A stretch of DNA of 64,000 nucleotides from Cryptomeria japonica (lineage: Eukaryota > Streptophyta > Pinopsida > Cupressales > Cupressaceae). The notes beneath the pieces were generated by a model. That model saw only the letters and a list, made by a program, of their open reading frames with translations, was not told the origin of the DNA and did not search any database. The stretch is from positions 874,500,594 through 874,564,593 of the forward strand of contig NC_081409.1 of NCBI RefSeq assembly GCF_030272615.1, written 5' to 3'. Of the stretch, positions 1-12,263 are shown piece by piece. The position numbers and the translations under genes were made by a program. How positions within the stretch are numbered: position 1 is the first letter of the stretch; each line of letters starts with the position of its first letter.

Positions 1-684
1 AAAATCAATTACACTAATCAGCACATGTGTCAAGTGACACAATAAAATACAATATAAAAATCACACATGGAATTTGTCTCTTGTAGGTTTACATAATTAA
101 ATAAAATCAAATTAACACACATGCATAATTTACTCTCAAAAATAAAATACATTACAAATGGGATGTTGTCTCTCCAATAGACAACCCCTGGCTTAACAAA
201 CGTACATTGGTCTAGGTTTGGTTCTCCATAATATTTCCATGGTCACATGGATAATTTTTTTTGCTACGCATCTCAATTTACACATTAGTAATTTCAAATA
301 ACCTCATATAATATTAAACACATGAATTTGAATACACGTCAAACACTCTACATACAATTGACATTAATATCTCATATATCCCAATTAATCCCCATAAAGC
401 AATTCACTGAAAGACATTATCTTGATCCCCATAAAATTCAAGCATTCATAAGACATGCATCACTTTTCTAACTTCATAATAAAATTTTGCAAATTCAGAT
501 ATAGCTGACATGCGTCAGATCAGGGTTATCCAATCAGTGGATCATTTAGGATTTTGAATTCATAACACATCAAAATGTACACCACAAAGTGAAATGATTC
601 TATAACTTGGTTCAATTATTTTTCTCACCAATCTATCTATCTAACATAGCCCATCCTATTGAATTATAGCATTTATTAATAGGG
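1..684. other. AT-rich sequence with no recognisable gene
   Basis: No reading frame, LTR end, primer-binding site or repeat was recognised here. It lies left of the point where the Ty3-1 gag homology stops, so it is either that element's decayed continuation or unrelated DNA brought next to it by a deletion. Confidence 0.5.
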
Positions 685-1861
685 TCAACCATGGTCAACT
701 ATGTTAATCAAAGCTTGATTGGGGAGGGGCCCTATAGAAACCTCTAAAGTCTTGCTGCTTGAAGACTCTTCTTGAAGATAGTTCACTCTTCTTTCACTAC
801 CATGTGATGATGATCCCTTTTTTGGACACCTATATGCTGGATGACCAAGTTGGTTGCAATGGTAACACTTCATTGTTGTAAAATATGAGGAACATCTACC
901 TTGTCCACTAGATCTTCCTCTAAAACCACTATTTGATCCCCTTCCTCTATTGAATCCTCCTTTACTAGTGCCACTCTCTTGTTGCTCATTGAGTTTAGAC
1001 TCTCCTTGTGTTCTTTGTTCAGAACTTCTTCCTCCAAAGCCTCCCCTATGGCCTCTATTGTCTTTTCCTCTACCCCTACCCCTATTGTTGCTTGAGTCAT
1101 GTCTTCTTTTTAGTTTTTCCTCCACTTTAAGGGCAAGTTGATAGGTTTGATGGACTATTTTTGGGCTCATTAAATTGATTTCTTCTTGGATGTTCCATCG
1201 TAGACCATTTAGGTACCTAGCAACCTTGAGACTCTCTTCTTCCATCACATGAGATCTAAGGCTAAGTTTGTGAAACTCCTTCATATAGCTACTAACATCA
1301 AGGTCTTTGTGTCTTAATTTTTGCCTCTTCCTATGAATTTGCACTTCATAGTCATCAAGGAGATAGACTTCTTTTATTTTGACTAACATCCTTTTCCAAG
1401 AAGAGATGGGTTCTTTGCCCATTTTCTTCCTCTCATCTTGCACACATTTCCACCATGTGAGAGAAGCTCCTCTTATCTTTGACTTGGCTACTTTGACTCT
1501 TTGGGCTTTAGTTATGCCTTCACATTCAAAATGATTCTCTATGCCTTCTATCCATTCTAGGACCACTTCTGCCTCCATCTTACCAGTAAACAATGACAAT
1601 CCTTCTAGTGATTTACCACTCAAGGCCTTCAATGCCTTCAAAAAAGGTTCTTGTTCTAGGATGGGATTAGGTTCAGGTACTTTTTCTATCTCTGACACTT
1701 CTTTACCCCTCCCTTCTACTCCTTCTACCTTTACCAACACTTCATCTGCCTTGGTTTCTACCTCACCAAGCTTACTCTCCAATTCTAGCAACTTCTCCTT
1801 CAGGAGTCTATTCCTCCTCCTAATCTTCCACTTTATTTTCCAACTCTAAATTAGTCACCAT
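685..1861 (-). pseudogene. gag: Ty3 gag remnant (Ty3-1), capsid region plus CCHC zinc knuckle
   Basis: Gag forms the particle that packages retrotransposon RNA. The open part runs from 1791 down to 685. It holds a capsid-type region (TGKMEAEVVLEWIEGIENHF, then RGASLTWW), an Arg/Gly-rich linker and one zinc knuckle, CYHCNQLGHPAYRC. The protein is clearly related to the Ty3-2 gag at 15659-16909. The probable start is the ATG at 1861 (M-V-T-N-x-E-L, as in Ty3-2), but a frameshift and stops between about 1800 and 1850 break the N-terminus. After residue ~368 the similarity ends, so no protease or polymerase follows. Non-functional; the identification is firm and the exact start is inferred. Confidence 0.85.
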
Positions 1862-1919
1862 TATGTTATCTCCTACAAATTTCACTAAGGACAACTACTC
1901 ACCTAGCCCAAATCTTATA

Positions 1920-1932
1920 GGCTCTGATACCA
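1920..1932 (-). promoter_or_regulatory. Primer-binding site of Ty3-1 (initiator Met tRNA type)
   Basis: On the minus strand the 13 bases read TGGTATCAGAGCC, the classical plant PBS complementary to the 3' end of initiator tRNA-Met. It lies 3 nt from the inner LTR end (1936) and upstream of gag, as expected for a minus-strand element. Confidence 0.85.
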
Positions 1933-1935
1933 ATT

Positions 1936-2526
1936 TGATGGGGGGACACCTAGTTTGCTCAACACTTCACCTAGCTGGTGTTGCTCAATTCCACCAACTC
2001 TCCAGGCCTAATTACATTCTAGACCTCCAATTCCTTCTCAATATCTTCTAGGTCTTTCTTCTTAACCATTCCAAGGTGTTTTCTTCAAGTGTTTTAGCTA
2101 GGAACCCTACCAAGTTACAATGTTTCCCATGTGCTCAATTATGGCTTTCTTGGCTTCAACTTGTCAAATTGACCTCCTACTATTGTGAGATGATGAAGAG
2201 GTGTGGAGGTGGATACTACCATGTTTTGAATTTCTTTTGGGTCCATTTGAGGTTTTCAATCTTTTCCCTCCTTACCAATTTCACCATTTTGCCTAGAAAA
2301 GGGCTACAAGGAAAGAGCCCCAATTAGGCCTCCAAAATCAGGTTTTCTAGGGCTTGGAGAAAAACGGTCCAAATAACCCCCTAGTAAGTTTGGATTTTCT
2401 TCAAAGATACACCTAACCTAAGGTGATTTTTGTGGTTTTGGCTCCTTACTTCACCGTGCAATATGCTAACCCCAAAATGAGGGTTTTGAAAGGTTTCTAG
2501 GCCTTCTAGCTGGCAACAACTGGTCA
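1936..2526 (-). repeat. Ty3-1 LTR, inner piece
   Basis: Starts TGATGGGG next to the PBS, matching the Ty3-2 LTR terminus TGATGAGG. It stops where the element A LTR starts. No coding sequence is recognisable. Confidence 0.6.
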
Positions 2527-3675
2527 AGTTGGTGTTTGGGCATCAAATGATTTTGTCAAGGATTCTCCTTGCATTGGAAATAGAGATCCTCTTTATATGT
2601 ATAAGTTAGAGCACAACTAGTATTTGTTCCAACCGGTATGTTGTATTATAGTCTTTAGACTATTGATGTTTTGCAGAATGTGTTTCCCGGTCTGAAGCAG
2701 CATGTTGACCCCAAGCAGTTCATGGATCCCAAGTGGTACAAGGGATTAAAGCGGCATAACACATTTTTACTATTCTTCAATTTTGTCAAACTGGCAACTG
2801 GCATTTTGTATGAACCGGTAATACTCTATGATGAGTTACCAACCAGCATTTTGTGATGAGTTACCATCCACCAATTGTTTGACGGTGCCGACACATTAAC
2901 GGTGCTTTTTGTGTCATGGTACCAAGTATGTATAGGTTCATTTAACCTAGGAAATTGTAATGTAATCTTATTGGACTGACATGAAATTAGATTCCTTTAT
3001 AAGGACATCATGTCTAGGGTTTTAGGTTGTTGATGAGGTCACAACAAAATTTTATGTTGTTGCTAGGGTTTAAGGTGGTTGAGGAGTTGGAAAGAATATG
3101 AATGTGTAGAAGACTGAAGTAATATAGGAGTGCACTAAGAACGAGCTATCAAGGATCTAACGAAGCATTCCATGCTATTAGATAGATCAAACACTTGCTA
3201 ATTACTCACATCTTTGACAAGTCTGTAGCCCTTAACCGGGTAGGCCCAAAAGCTTTTTTGTCAATCCTCTAACAAGGTGGTTCACATCTATGGATCTAAA
3301 ATCCTCTAGCAAGGTAGTCTTTAATCAGACTTATCTCCTAACAGAGACTGAGATTCCTAACAGGATCTATTCTGGTAAAGAACATTGTAAGACCTTAACC
3401 AGTCTGACCTTAACTGGTCTCGTTCCTATTCTGCAGATAGTTACTGGTGAGTTCCATCTCACCGTAGTTTTTCCCATTTGGGTTTCCACGTAAAAATCTA
3501 TTGTGTTATGGTGTTTGTGCTTCTGTGGGTGAATGAATTATTAGATATTTGGTTTGCATATTTGTTAACCAGTTTATTTGCTAAATTGTTTTACAGGTTT
3601 ACTGTCAGTCTTGCAAAGTGTTTAAGTGCAAAGGTTTTTGGCATACTAATTCACCCCCCCTCTTAGTATTCATCA
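2527..3675 (+). repeat. Element A 5' LTR
   Basis: Aligns with 8175-9324 from about 2568 onward. The first ~40 bases are too diverged to place the start exactly; AGTTGG at 2527 corresponds to TGTTGG in the right copy. It ends TATTCATCA, 2 nt before the PBS. Confidence 0.75.
2996..3004 (+). promoter_or_regulatory. TATA-like box in the element A LTR
   Basis: TTTATAAGG, preserved at the matching place in the right LTR (8645-8653) although surrounding bases differ. It is the likely core promoter, which would put the transcript start about 30 bp downstream. Confidence 0.5.
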
Positions 3676-3677
3676 AT

Positions 3678-3690
3678 TGGTATCAGAGCC
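3678..3690 (+). promoter_or_regulatory. Element A primer-binding site (initiator Met tRNA)
   Basis: TGGTATCAGAGCC, two bases after the 5' LTR end. This is a perfect initiator-Met PBS. Confidence 0.92.
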
Positions 3691-3725
3691 AACCTTTCTA
3701 TAAGTTTAACCACTTGGAAAGATAC

Positions 3726-4928
3726 ATGGGGGAATACACCTTTAGGGAACTTACCCACCGGCTCACTTAGTCTGAGCAAGCCTATGATGATCTTATGGTC
3801 AAATAAAAGGCATCTCAAGCAAAAAGAAGAGAACATGCAAAAAAGATGATGGAGCTATCTGAAAATAGTTCTTTAGATGAAGTAGACATGGAAGCCCTAA
3901 TTGCTGAAGTAAATAAGTTGAATGAATCAAACTCCAACCTGAGAAAGGAGTTGGAAGGACTGGCTATCTAGATGTGTCAAGAGCTTGAGAACCAAAGGAA
4001 AGCTGAAGATTTGGTGAAAGAAAGAGATCATGAGATCTCCAAGCTGAAACAAGAGATGAGTGCCCTAAATACTCAACTCCATGCAAGCAAAGTGGAAAAG
4101 GAAGACATGCAAGGAGAATTGAACACTACCATCTTTGAGAATGAGAACTTGTTGGAAACAAATTCTACTATTTCCAAAGAACTCTTTGAGTCAAAGGAAA
4201 TACTTGCTAAGTTCAACAAGAGTACTATCCAGCTAGAGCAAAAGCTTGAATCTACCAAACTGGTCAAGAATACCAACAGAATTGGTTATTCTGGTCATGA
4301 GGAAGGTGAGACCTCTAGTACAAATGCTGGAACATCAAAGAAACAACTGGCATCAAAGGATAAAGGTAAGCAAAAGTTTAAACCTATTTGTTTCAATTGT
4401 CTTAAAGAATGACACACTGCAAATGTGTGTAGGGGTAAGGCTTACAACAATTTTCCTTATTTCCTAAATGATAAGCCTAGATCCTATAGATTTGATGGTA
4501 ACTGTTATGCATGCAACAAGTATAGGCATAGAGCATCTGAATGCAGGTCTATTATCAATAACATTGGAAGATATCCTCAGAGGACCCAAGGAGCTGGTCC
4601 TAAACCTTTTGTGAACCGAAATCACAATCAGTTTAATACCTTCAATCATCAGCCAAGAAGCGGTGATTATCAAGTGACAACCAGATGGAGAGAAAATTAT
4701 ATGATCTCTCATGGTCATGATCACACTACTGCAACATGCAGAAGGAAGAATGGAAACATGAACAATGGACCTTGGAGAGCACCTGGATTGGTCTGCTATC
4801 ACTCCAACAAACCAGGTCACATTGCTAGATTCTATAGATCAAGAAAGAACATATCTGATGATATACCAGTCACTCTAGAAGGAAAAATTCATGTTGACAC
4901 TGTTCAAGCAGACATGAACAAAATCTAG
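3726..4928 (+). pseudogene. Element A ORF1: coiled-coil protein with three zinc knuckles (gag-like)
   Basis: Starts at the first ATG after the PBS and stays in one frame for 401 codons, interrupted by four stops (the last at about 4410, inside the first knuckle). The N-terminal two thirds are strongly coiled-coil (E/K/L heptads, about 3830-4270). Three CCHC-type knuckles follow: CFNCLKE then H...C at ~4395-4430, CYACNKYRHRASEC at ~4503-4545, and a decayed CYHSNKPGHIARF at ~4795-4835. CCHC knuckles are typical of retrotransposon Gag and bind RNA. No copia capsid (UBN2-type) region precedes them, which is odd for Gag; either it was lost or the coiled coil replaces it. Non-functional copy. Confidence 0.75.
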
Positions 4929-5453
4929 AAGGAGAAACCAGCGTTGTTACAAGAGGTACTGATTTCTGCGCCTAGTGTGGAAATCATAGAACTAGCAAAC
5001 TAAGCTTCAAAAAGCTTAGGGGGAGCTAACGGAAAAATGTTTCGAACCCCCGGTTTACACTAGTAAAAGACCTTAACCAGTATGTGATACCTATCATTTG
5101 GTAGAAGACCAAAAATGGTAAAAAGGGCAAATTAGGGTTTATGCCCTAATGGAGGAGCATTAATGACGGTAGGTGAGGAATATATTCGAAATCATTGTTC
5201 AAGTCATTTCTCACTATTAGTCTTCGAGTGAAGAAAAGTTTTTCAAAGAGAAAAGTGACGAAAAGGCGATTTGAGCAGAGATTTTGAGAAATTGAGAAAC
5301 CGCGAAGGAGATTCAAATTCAAACTGGAAACGGTCAAGTAGAGAACACAAAGTGATGATTCAGCAACCAATGGAGTGTGAAGTGAAGGAAAATAGGCAAG
5401 CCCTAATTTCACGTGTTTCAAAAGGTATTTCTTGAGTTCTTAAGATTTCTATC
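4929..5453 (+). other. Spacer between ORF1 and ORF2 of element A
   Basis: No convincing coding sequence. It holds an A/G-rich stretch (5220-5400) that may be a leader for ORF2. No protease or integrase motif was seen in any frame. Confidence 0.5.
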
Positions 5454-7873
5454 ATGACTTTCGCATCTCATACCAATTCTAGTGCATCTGTCGAGTCTGC
5501 AAATTTTATTCAACGAAAGTCCAAGTATAATGCCCTATCATAAGTTTTGACTAGTGTGATATTAGAAGAGAGAATTTCTGACTACATAGATTGCAAGATA
5601 ACAGGCCTAGGGTCTCTAGCTATCCACACCCAGTTAGGTTTATTTTGTGGAAAAGATAAGAAGATCAAGCCAGAGTTTAATATTTTGGAGAAGAAAAAGC
5701 TCCACAATGTTGTTTACTTCCTGGAAGATTTCATAGAGGATCATATAAGGATCATTCTGAGTAGAGTCCATGGTGATAAGATGTACCTGGAGAGAACACA
5801 TGACATCATGTTGTAGGCAATTCATGCAGTCACCAGATTCTACAACATAGGGGAAGTACCAACCCTAAGGACGGTAAGCAAAACTAAAATGTCCAAGCTC
5901 ACCGGTTCAGTGAGAGACTCTCGAGGCATGACAGTCAATTCTATCAAGGATGATCTAGTGAAGTATGCATGTATGGTGATTGGATACCAGACATTCTCAG
6001 CCAGTAGAATTAACTTTGTATCTGCTGCAGTGGTAAATGCCGCTTATCGGATGATAAAGGAGGATGCATCATTTGATTTGTGCACCGCTATGTAGAGACA
6101 ACTCCTGTTGAATCTAAAGTCGATCAAACAGGATAATGCACTAAGGTTCAAGTTTGGACAACTACTAGTTGGGTTGTTCTTCTATTTCCAAGGCTACTTT
6201 CTAGGAGTAGGAGATTTCTAATGGTCTGGTGACCAACCGATGACCAAGCAAATCAAGGAAAGCATTGAAGCAATTAGAATCAGCTACCCTAATATTCTAA
6301 ATAAGTATTTTGATGAGTTCAGAAGGAAAATGAGCCAAAGAATGAGGATATAAGGTGACATCATCAAGAAATATGAAGACGATATCTACTTCACCATCCA
6401 AGTAGATAAATGCATAATCGAGGCTGTTGAGTCTAGACGGGAAGAAGTGGAGCCAATGGGCTATGAGGTGATGTACGATATGCTAGAAGGGTATGCCTCT
6501 ACCCTTATTGCCTCACCACTTGATCCTAAGGTAAAGAGAACCAACACCTACCTGGAGAGGATAGCACCGGTTGAGGAACCACCAGCAGTGAAAGAGAAAG
6601 AACCGGCAGTAAAGAAGGCAAAGGTAGTTCCTGCAGCATCAACACTGGTTACTACTGCAACTCCAAAAGTGACCAAGCGGTCACCAACCAAGAAGAAACC
6701 AAAAGAAACACTGGCTAAAGTGTTCGAGAGAAAGAGGAAAACAAGGAATACCTCTCTAGACTCAGAAGAAACTATGTCTGAGGAAAAGCCAAAGAAAACA
6801 CAAGCAAAGAGGAAGATAAGGAATAAGAGAAGAAGAAGGAAGCAGAGAAGAAGAAGAAGGAAGAGGAAGAAAAAGAAGATGAAAAGAGGAGAGAAGCAAA
6901 GAAAAGGAAGAAGAAAGAGGAGGATAAGGAAGCAGAGAAGAGGAGAGAAGCAGAGAAGAAGAAAGTGGAAGAGGACAAGGTAGGAGAAGCAGAGAAGAGC
7001 ACCCAGATGGAAACTCTAAAGGCAACTAGGAGTCAAGCCAAACCAGCTGATCTCTCCAGTCCTATCGATCTATAGTCTACAAGTGAAATGGAGCTAATAC
7101 AGAGTATCAAGGTATCTCAAGAGCACCTTGAAATCATTCGATGGAAGAAGGAGCAAGATGTAATTCAAGTGGCTGTGGATACGCTTACCGATTTGATACT
7201 CGATACAAATCTTCCCAACACTAATTCATCACTAGCTAAACTCAAGCTCCTATGCACAGTAGTGGATGATCAGGTGCAAAGCCTTGAAGAGGCAGCAAAG
7301 GCTAATGTCAAGAAGGAGCATCAAAAAGCTCTTAATATATCTCTGGTGAAGAAGTTGAATGAGTTCTAGACTGAAGTGAAGAAAGAACAAAAGGATATAA
7401 GGGATGCTCTAGATGAGGGGAATCTGCTACTCAGCAAGATCTGCCAACCCCATCTATTCTATGATGATGTGCTAGCTCAAAAGTAAAAACTTGAAATGGA
7501 CTTGCAGTCCTACTTGAGCACATTCAAGCTGCCTTATGATTCCTTTACAACTTATGGACAAACCATTCACCGGTTTCACATCCAATCAGCAAAAATGGAG
7601 CAAGAGATTAGCACTCGGTCTAGAGATTTGTAGGAGCTCCAATTGGTTCTACTCCCATGATTGCAAATTCTTCAAAAGTGCTATTTGAACTTGGATGCCT
7701 TAACAGTTACACAGGAGATGAGCACAATTGATGCCATGGAAGAGCAGGTCTCCCAGATTCAGATAGAGCAAGAAGTAGCCACCTCCCTACTTGAGTCTTG
7801 GTCTTTGTCGATGAAACAATTCTTGCAGGACTTTAAATCTATTTTTGACAAGTATTATTCCTTGTTGTCATAA
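5454..7873 (+). pseudogene. Element A ORF2: unknown accessory protein of about 800 codons
   Basis: From the ATG at 5454 one frame runs to about 6830; it then shifts once inside an AGA/GAA-rich stretch (6830-6990) and resumes to the stop at 7873. About nine stops interrupt it. N-terminal region: no family recognised with certainty; it includes FKFGQLLVGLFFYFQGYF (6145-6205), which resembles a motif in element B's ORF. Middle: Pro/Lys-rich with EEPPAVKEKEPAVKK, then a Lys/Glu/Arg low-complexity tract. C-terminus: coiled-coil. The layout recalls plant retroelement accessory proteins described as putative plant transposon proteins, but that is inference. It is not reverse transcriptase, integrase, transposase DDE or protease as far as I can see. 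Confidence 0.65.
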
Positions 7874-8142
7874 ACTTTTATTATTTTTAATATCAAATGA
7901 AAACAGGGTTGTTCAGCTGTACTTTGTCATTGTTGGCAAAGGGGGAGAAGAATTCTATTTGGAGAAGTATCTAGTAATCAAAATTTTGATTATATGCTCT
8001 GAATATATCAATGTTTATGCTCTATATGCAAAAGTGATATACATTGTATTGTTAAAGGGATAGTATATATGCTTAGGGGGAGCAATTTTGCTAATGGCAT
8101 GATTTTGTTGTAAAACACTTAGATGTCAAAATTTTATTTTCC

Positions 8143-8226
8143 TAAGTGTTGCCATCAATGCCAAAGGGGGACATTGTTGGCGTTTTTTATGTTTATGTTG
8201 TGATTGTCATTGATGGACACACACTT
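8143..8226 (+). promoter_or_regulatory. Polypurine tract inside an inverted repeat, element A
   Basis: The PPT (CCAAAGGGGGACAT, 8161-8174) immediately precedes the 3' LTR. Left arm AGTGTTGCCATCAATG (8145-8160) pairs with right arm CATTGATGGACACACACTT (8208-8226) inside U3, with a 9-bp perfect core (CCATCAATG/CATTGATGG) and a small bulge further out. From 7874 to 8142 there is only non-coding 3' sequence. Confidence 0.75.
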
Positions 8227-9324
8227 GCATTGAGATCATCTTTATATGTATAAGTTAGAGCACAACCGGTATTTGTTCCAACTGGTATGTTGTATTATAG
8301 TCTTTTGACTATTGATGTTTTACAGAATGTGTTTCCCCATCTGAAGCGGCATGTTGACCCCAAGCGATTTGTGGATCCTAAGCAGTACGAGGGATTAAAG
8401 CGGCATAACACATTTTTACCATTCTTCATTTTTGTCAAACCGACAACCGGCATTTTGTATGAACCGGTAATACTCTGTGATGAGTTACCAACCGGCATTT
8501 TGTGATGAGTTACCATCCACTGATTGTTTGATGGTGCCAACACATTAATGGTGCTTTTTGTGTCATGGTACCAAGTATGTCCATGTTCATTGAACCTAGG
8601 AAATTGTAATGTAATCCTATTGGACCGACATGAAATCAGATTCCTTTATAAGGACATCATGTCTAGGGTTTTAGGTTGTTGATGAGGTCACAGCAAAATT
8701 TTATGTTGTTTCTAGGGTTTAAGGTGGTTGAGGAGTTGGAAAGAATATGAATCTGTAGAAGACTGAAGTAATGTAGGAGTGCATTAAGAATGAGCTATCA
8801 AGGATCTAACTGAGTAGTCTGTGCTATTAGATATATCAAACACTTGTTGATTACTCACATCTTTGACAAGTCTGTAGCCCTTAATCGAGTAGGCCCAAAA
8901 GCCTTTTTGTAAATCTTCTAACAAGGTGGTTCACATATATGGATCTAAAATCCTCTAGAAAGGTAGTCTTTAATTGGACTTATCTCCTAACAGAGATTGA
9001 GATTCCTAACAAGATCTATTCTGGTAAAGAACATTGTAAGACCTTAACCGGTCTAACCTTAACCGGTCTGGTTCCTATTCTACAAATAGTTACTTGTGAG
9101 TTCCATTTCACCATGGTTTTTCCCATTTGGGTTTCCACATCAAAATCTCTTGTGTTATGGTGTTTGTGCTTCTATGGGTGAATTCATTATTAGGTATTTT
9201 GTTTGCATATGGTTTATCTAGTTTGTCTGCTAAATTGTTTTACCGGTTTACTGTCAGTCTTTTAAAGTGTTTAAGTGCAAAGATTTTTGGCATACTAATT
9301 CACCCCTCCTCTTAGTATTCATCA
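8175..9324 (+). repeat. Element A 3' LTR
   Basis: Starts TGTTGGCG right after the PPT and ends TATTCATCA, 1150 bp. Near its end it has a C-rich run followed by TCTTAGT, as in the left copy. Confidence 0.85.
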
Positions 9325-9654
9325 GATGGAACCCTCCAAAAGCTTAGATGGTGGTTTGGCATTCACCCCTACACTTTGCACATCAATTTCACCTTGTTTC
9401 CTCTAGTTGGGTTGCTCCTGGACTTGCCTAAAACAAGGTGGCAGTCATTTTGAAAATCATCTCTAGGATTTTTACTTGAATATTTACATTGTACAATTGG
9501 TTTCCTATCATTTCCCAATAGGCCATGATGGAAGCACGTGTGGGATTCATGGGGTAACCATTTTACATAAAACTACTATATACAAACCAAAACTGGCTGT
9601 GTGCAAACCAAAATAAGAAAACACTAATGTAAAATATCTACAAAGCTTGAAATA
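9325..9654 (-). repeat. Ty3-1 LTR, middle piece
   Basis: Non-coding sequence between element A and Ty3-2. It is assigned to the Ty3-1 LTR because both neighbours are insertions and the LTR termini lie at 1936 and 20213. Its last five bases, AAATA, are the left target-site duplication of Ty3-2. Confidence 0.5.
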
Positions 9655-12263
9655 TGATGAGGAGGTAAAAATAGAAGTTAGTCTCCTTTTTGAGATTGGT
9701 GGGCTTTTGTTCTCCAAGTGTTTCCCAAATCAATCCCTAGGCACAAATGGGATTCTCCTAAACCTTTCTCCTATCTCCTCCTCTCTATTCAACACTATTT
9801 GCACCCTATTGAATTGGACATCACTCCTCCTTACCTTCCATGCTAAGGCATTCAAGTCTGAAATGAGGTCATCTTGTGTGTCACCAAAAATGAACAAGTT
9901 TGGTTGTCCAACTAGCTGAATCTCCTCTCTTCCGAGAATGGGCAACTGTTGGAGAACCATGGTTTACCTAATCTTAATTGCACCCTTAAGGATTTAAATC
10001 ATATTAACCTATTGATTGAGCATCTGGACAGATCTACAAAGATTGAGGACTGTACTTCACCTTTCAAGAATGTGAATTTCTAAATTGGGTGTAAAGAACG
10101 TTGTATTACTCAAGCAACTTTCTAGGTTCAAATGATCATTTTGACCAAATGACTTAATGCAAGGCTATGGATATTATAGTAGGGTGTCTCAGGCCTTTAC
10201 TCATCAATTTTGGTGATTTGAAACAACCAATTGCTTCCCCTTCCTTACCGATTTCATGAATTGGTCAAATCTGCTCCAAAAAGGCTAATAGAATTAGCCC
10301 TACTTTTTAATGAAATTTGTTCACCCTGTTCAACCTGCTAAACTTCATGACAAACCCTTGGAGATGTGGTCATTTTATGTTGAAAGCTCAAGTATTTTTG
10401 CTATGGCAAGTACTGTACGGACTGTTTTAGTGCTTTCCCACAAAATATGCAATTTTCAACGGTTTTTGAGGCTTCTAGTGAGGGTTTGCAATTTACAAGT
10501 CTTCCTCATGATAATAGACCAATTTAAATGCTTCAAACCTTGCTTCCACATATACCAAACACTTCCAAGGACTTAAACCTCATCTTCTAATATTGACATT
10601 TTATCAAATAGTTATCATACTGCTGCATTTTCTCAGAAATAACCGTCCAAAAGCAAGGACAGCGATGTTTTCAAGGTTTTGTATGCTTTGTTTAACTTTA
10701 ATAAAGTAAGTACAATGAAAATCTATCACATATGAATGTAATAATGCCTTGACAATAGTTGGAGTAACCTGCAAGAAAGTATGAAAGGGTCTTTTTATGA
10801 CTGTTGGTCTCTTATCCGCCTTACTGCACTTTCACAGTCTTAGAAACTGTGACAATTTTAATCTCTTTGTTTTGGCCTGTTTCTTCATGTTGTCCCTGGC
10901 CTGCAAGAAGGTATAAATGGCATGATAGAGTAGTGCACATAACCTCTTCAAAGATCTTAATGAGTTGAGTACTTAAAGGATGACACAAATCATAAAAACA
11001 TTATGTGACTGTGACAAAAAATACACTGTTTTTAGGATCCTTATTTAGGTCCTTTACAATCAAAATGTGTAATCTGTCTTCTTCACATTGAAACTATTTT
11101 CAAACACATTTCCATTTTGCATAAAAGAGGAATCCCTCATTTCACACTAACCATTTGGGAGGTTGGCAATGAGGTTTTATCCAATGAAACAGTGACTCAC
11201 TGTTTTTTTTTACAATCTGATTACACCTTTGTTTCTTGCCACCAACCAAGTCATGAGAGAGACAAGGATGGTAAAGTACAATGAAGACTCTTATCAACTT
11301 GATTCTTCTTCAACACTTCAAAGTACAGTGCTATGAACAACAAAGTACCATTCAAACAAATTTAAGAATACCCAAGCCAAGTTGCTCACTTCACACACTT
11401 GCCATGGGCTTATAAACACTTGTGCATTGCTAGAAAAAGAAAATAGATGTATGGTACAGTATGTAGAGAGGATCCAACAAATTTCCTCAAAGCCATGGAT
11501 GAAGAGACTTTGAAGAAATCAGTTGGACCAGGAATGTTCTTCCATTGGAACCACAAAACAATGCTTTACTCAAAAATACTTCAACTAAAACTTGTTACAA
11601 TCACTACTAAAACATCAAACAAGATCACATCAACCAAAAATAGGAGCAGTACAGACTCATGGAGCCATGGTACGGACTGTACTCTAAAAAGTGCAGAAAA
11701 CTAGTTAAAACTCATAGAAAATAAGAGCAAAACAAGTATTTTTGTCATTTTTCCAATGTAAACTGCTCATACAATGATTGGAACATGGTTTCTATACTTG
11801 TGTGAACTTTTTGAAGCCTTTGTATGGATAGGTATAGGCTGGAACTAACCAAAACCACCAAAAATCATTTTTTTCACTTTTTGACAGCTTTTTGACAACT
11901 TTTGACAACTTTTGTTGCTCAAAAAGTTGCATTTTGACTCCCGATGAATTGGCACTAAAACCAATGACTCAAAATCATCTAAAAACACTAAATAAACATG
12001 CTCCAATGCCTTTCAAGGCTTTCCAACATCAAAAATTCAAAAATGCTCATTTGGACCCAAAATTGACAATTTTTAGCCTGTCGAGCAAAAAAACAAAAAT
12101 CTTGGAAACTCTTAAACACAAATGAGTTCCAAGCCTTATTACACCCCAAAACAAACCTATTAAACCTATTAGAAGCATAAAATAAACACACATGCTTAAT
12201 TTGCAATAAAATGTTATACCTGCTAGGATTTGAGCATTCAGGTGCTCAGGTGCTCCTACACCA
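9655..12263 (-). repeat. Ty3-2 3' LTR
   Basis: 2609 bp, TGATGAGG...CTACACCA as read on the plus strand. No ORF of note. It differs from the other copy mostly by single substitutions. Confidence 0.93.

Larger units (their letters stand above)
2527..9324 (+). mobile_element. Element A: non-autonomous copia-type LTR element with two unknown ORFs
   Basis: Two similar LTRs bound an interior with an initiator-Met PBS at the left and a polypurine tract at the right, so this is a complete element in outline. The interior has no protease, integrase or reverse transcriptase. It holds ORF1 (coiled coil plus three zinc knuckles) and ORF2 (unknown, with a Lys-rich middle and coiled-coil end). By eye the LTRs differ at several percent of sites, many of them CCGG-to-CTGG/CCAG changes, so the insertion is not recent. 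It sits inside the Ty3-1 LTR. I could not find a clean target-site duplication, partly because the left LTR start is diverged. Confidence 0.8.

Noticed and set aside
3678-3690. A tRNA gene at the initiator-Met matches
   Set aside because: Only the 13 bases complementary to the tRNA 3' end are present here and at the other PBS sites; no cloverleaf surrounds them.
6762-7025. Ser/Leu/Phe-rich minus-strand frames opposite the AGA/GAA tract
   Set aside because: Composition artefact: the complement of a Lys/Glu/Arg-coding purine tract, with no other support.
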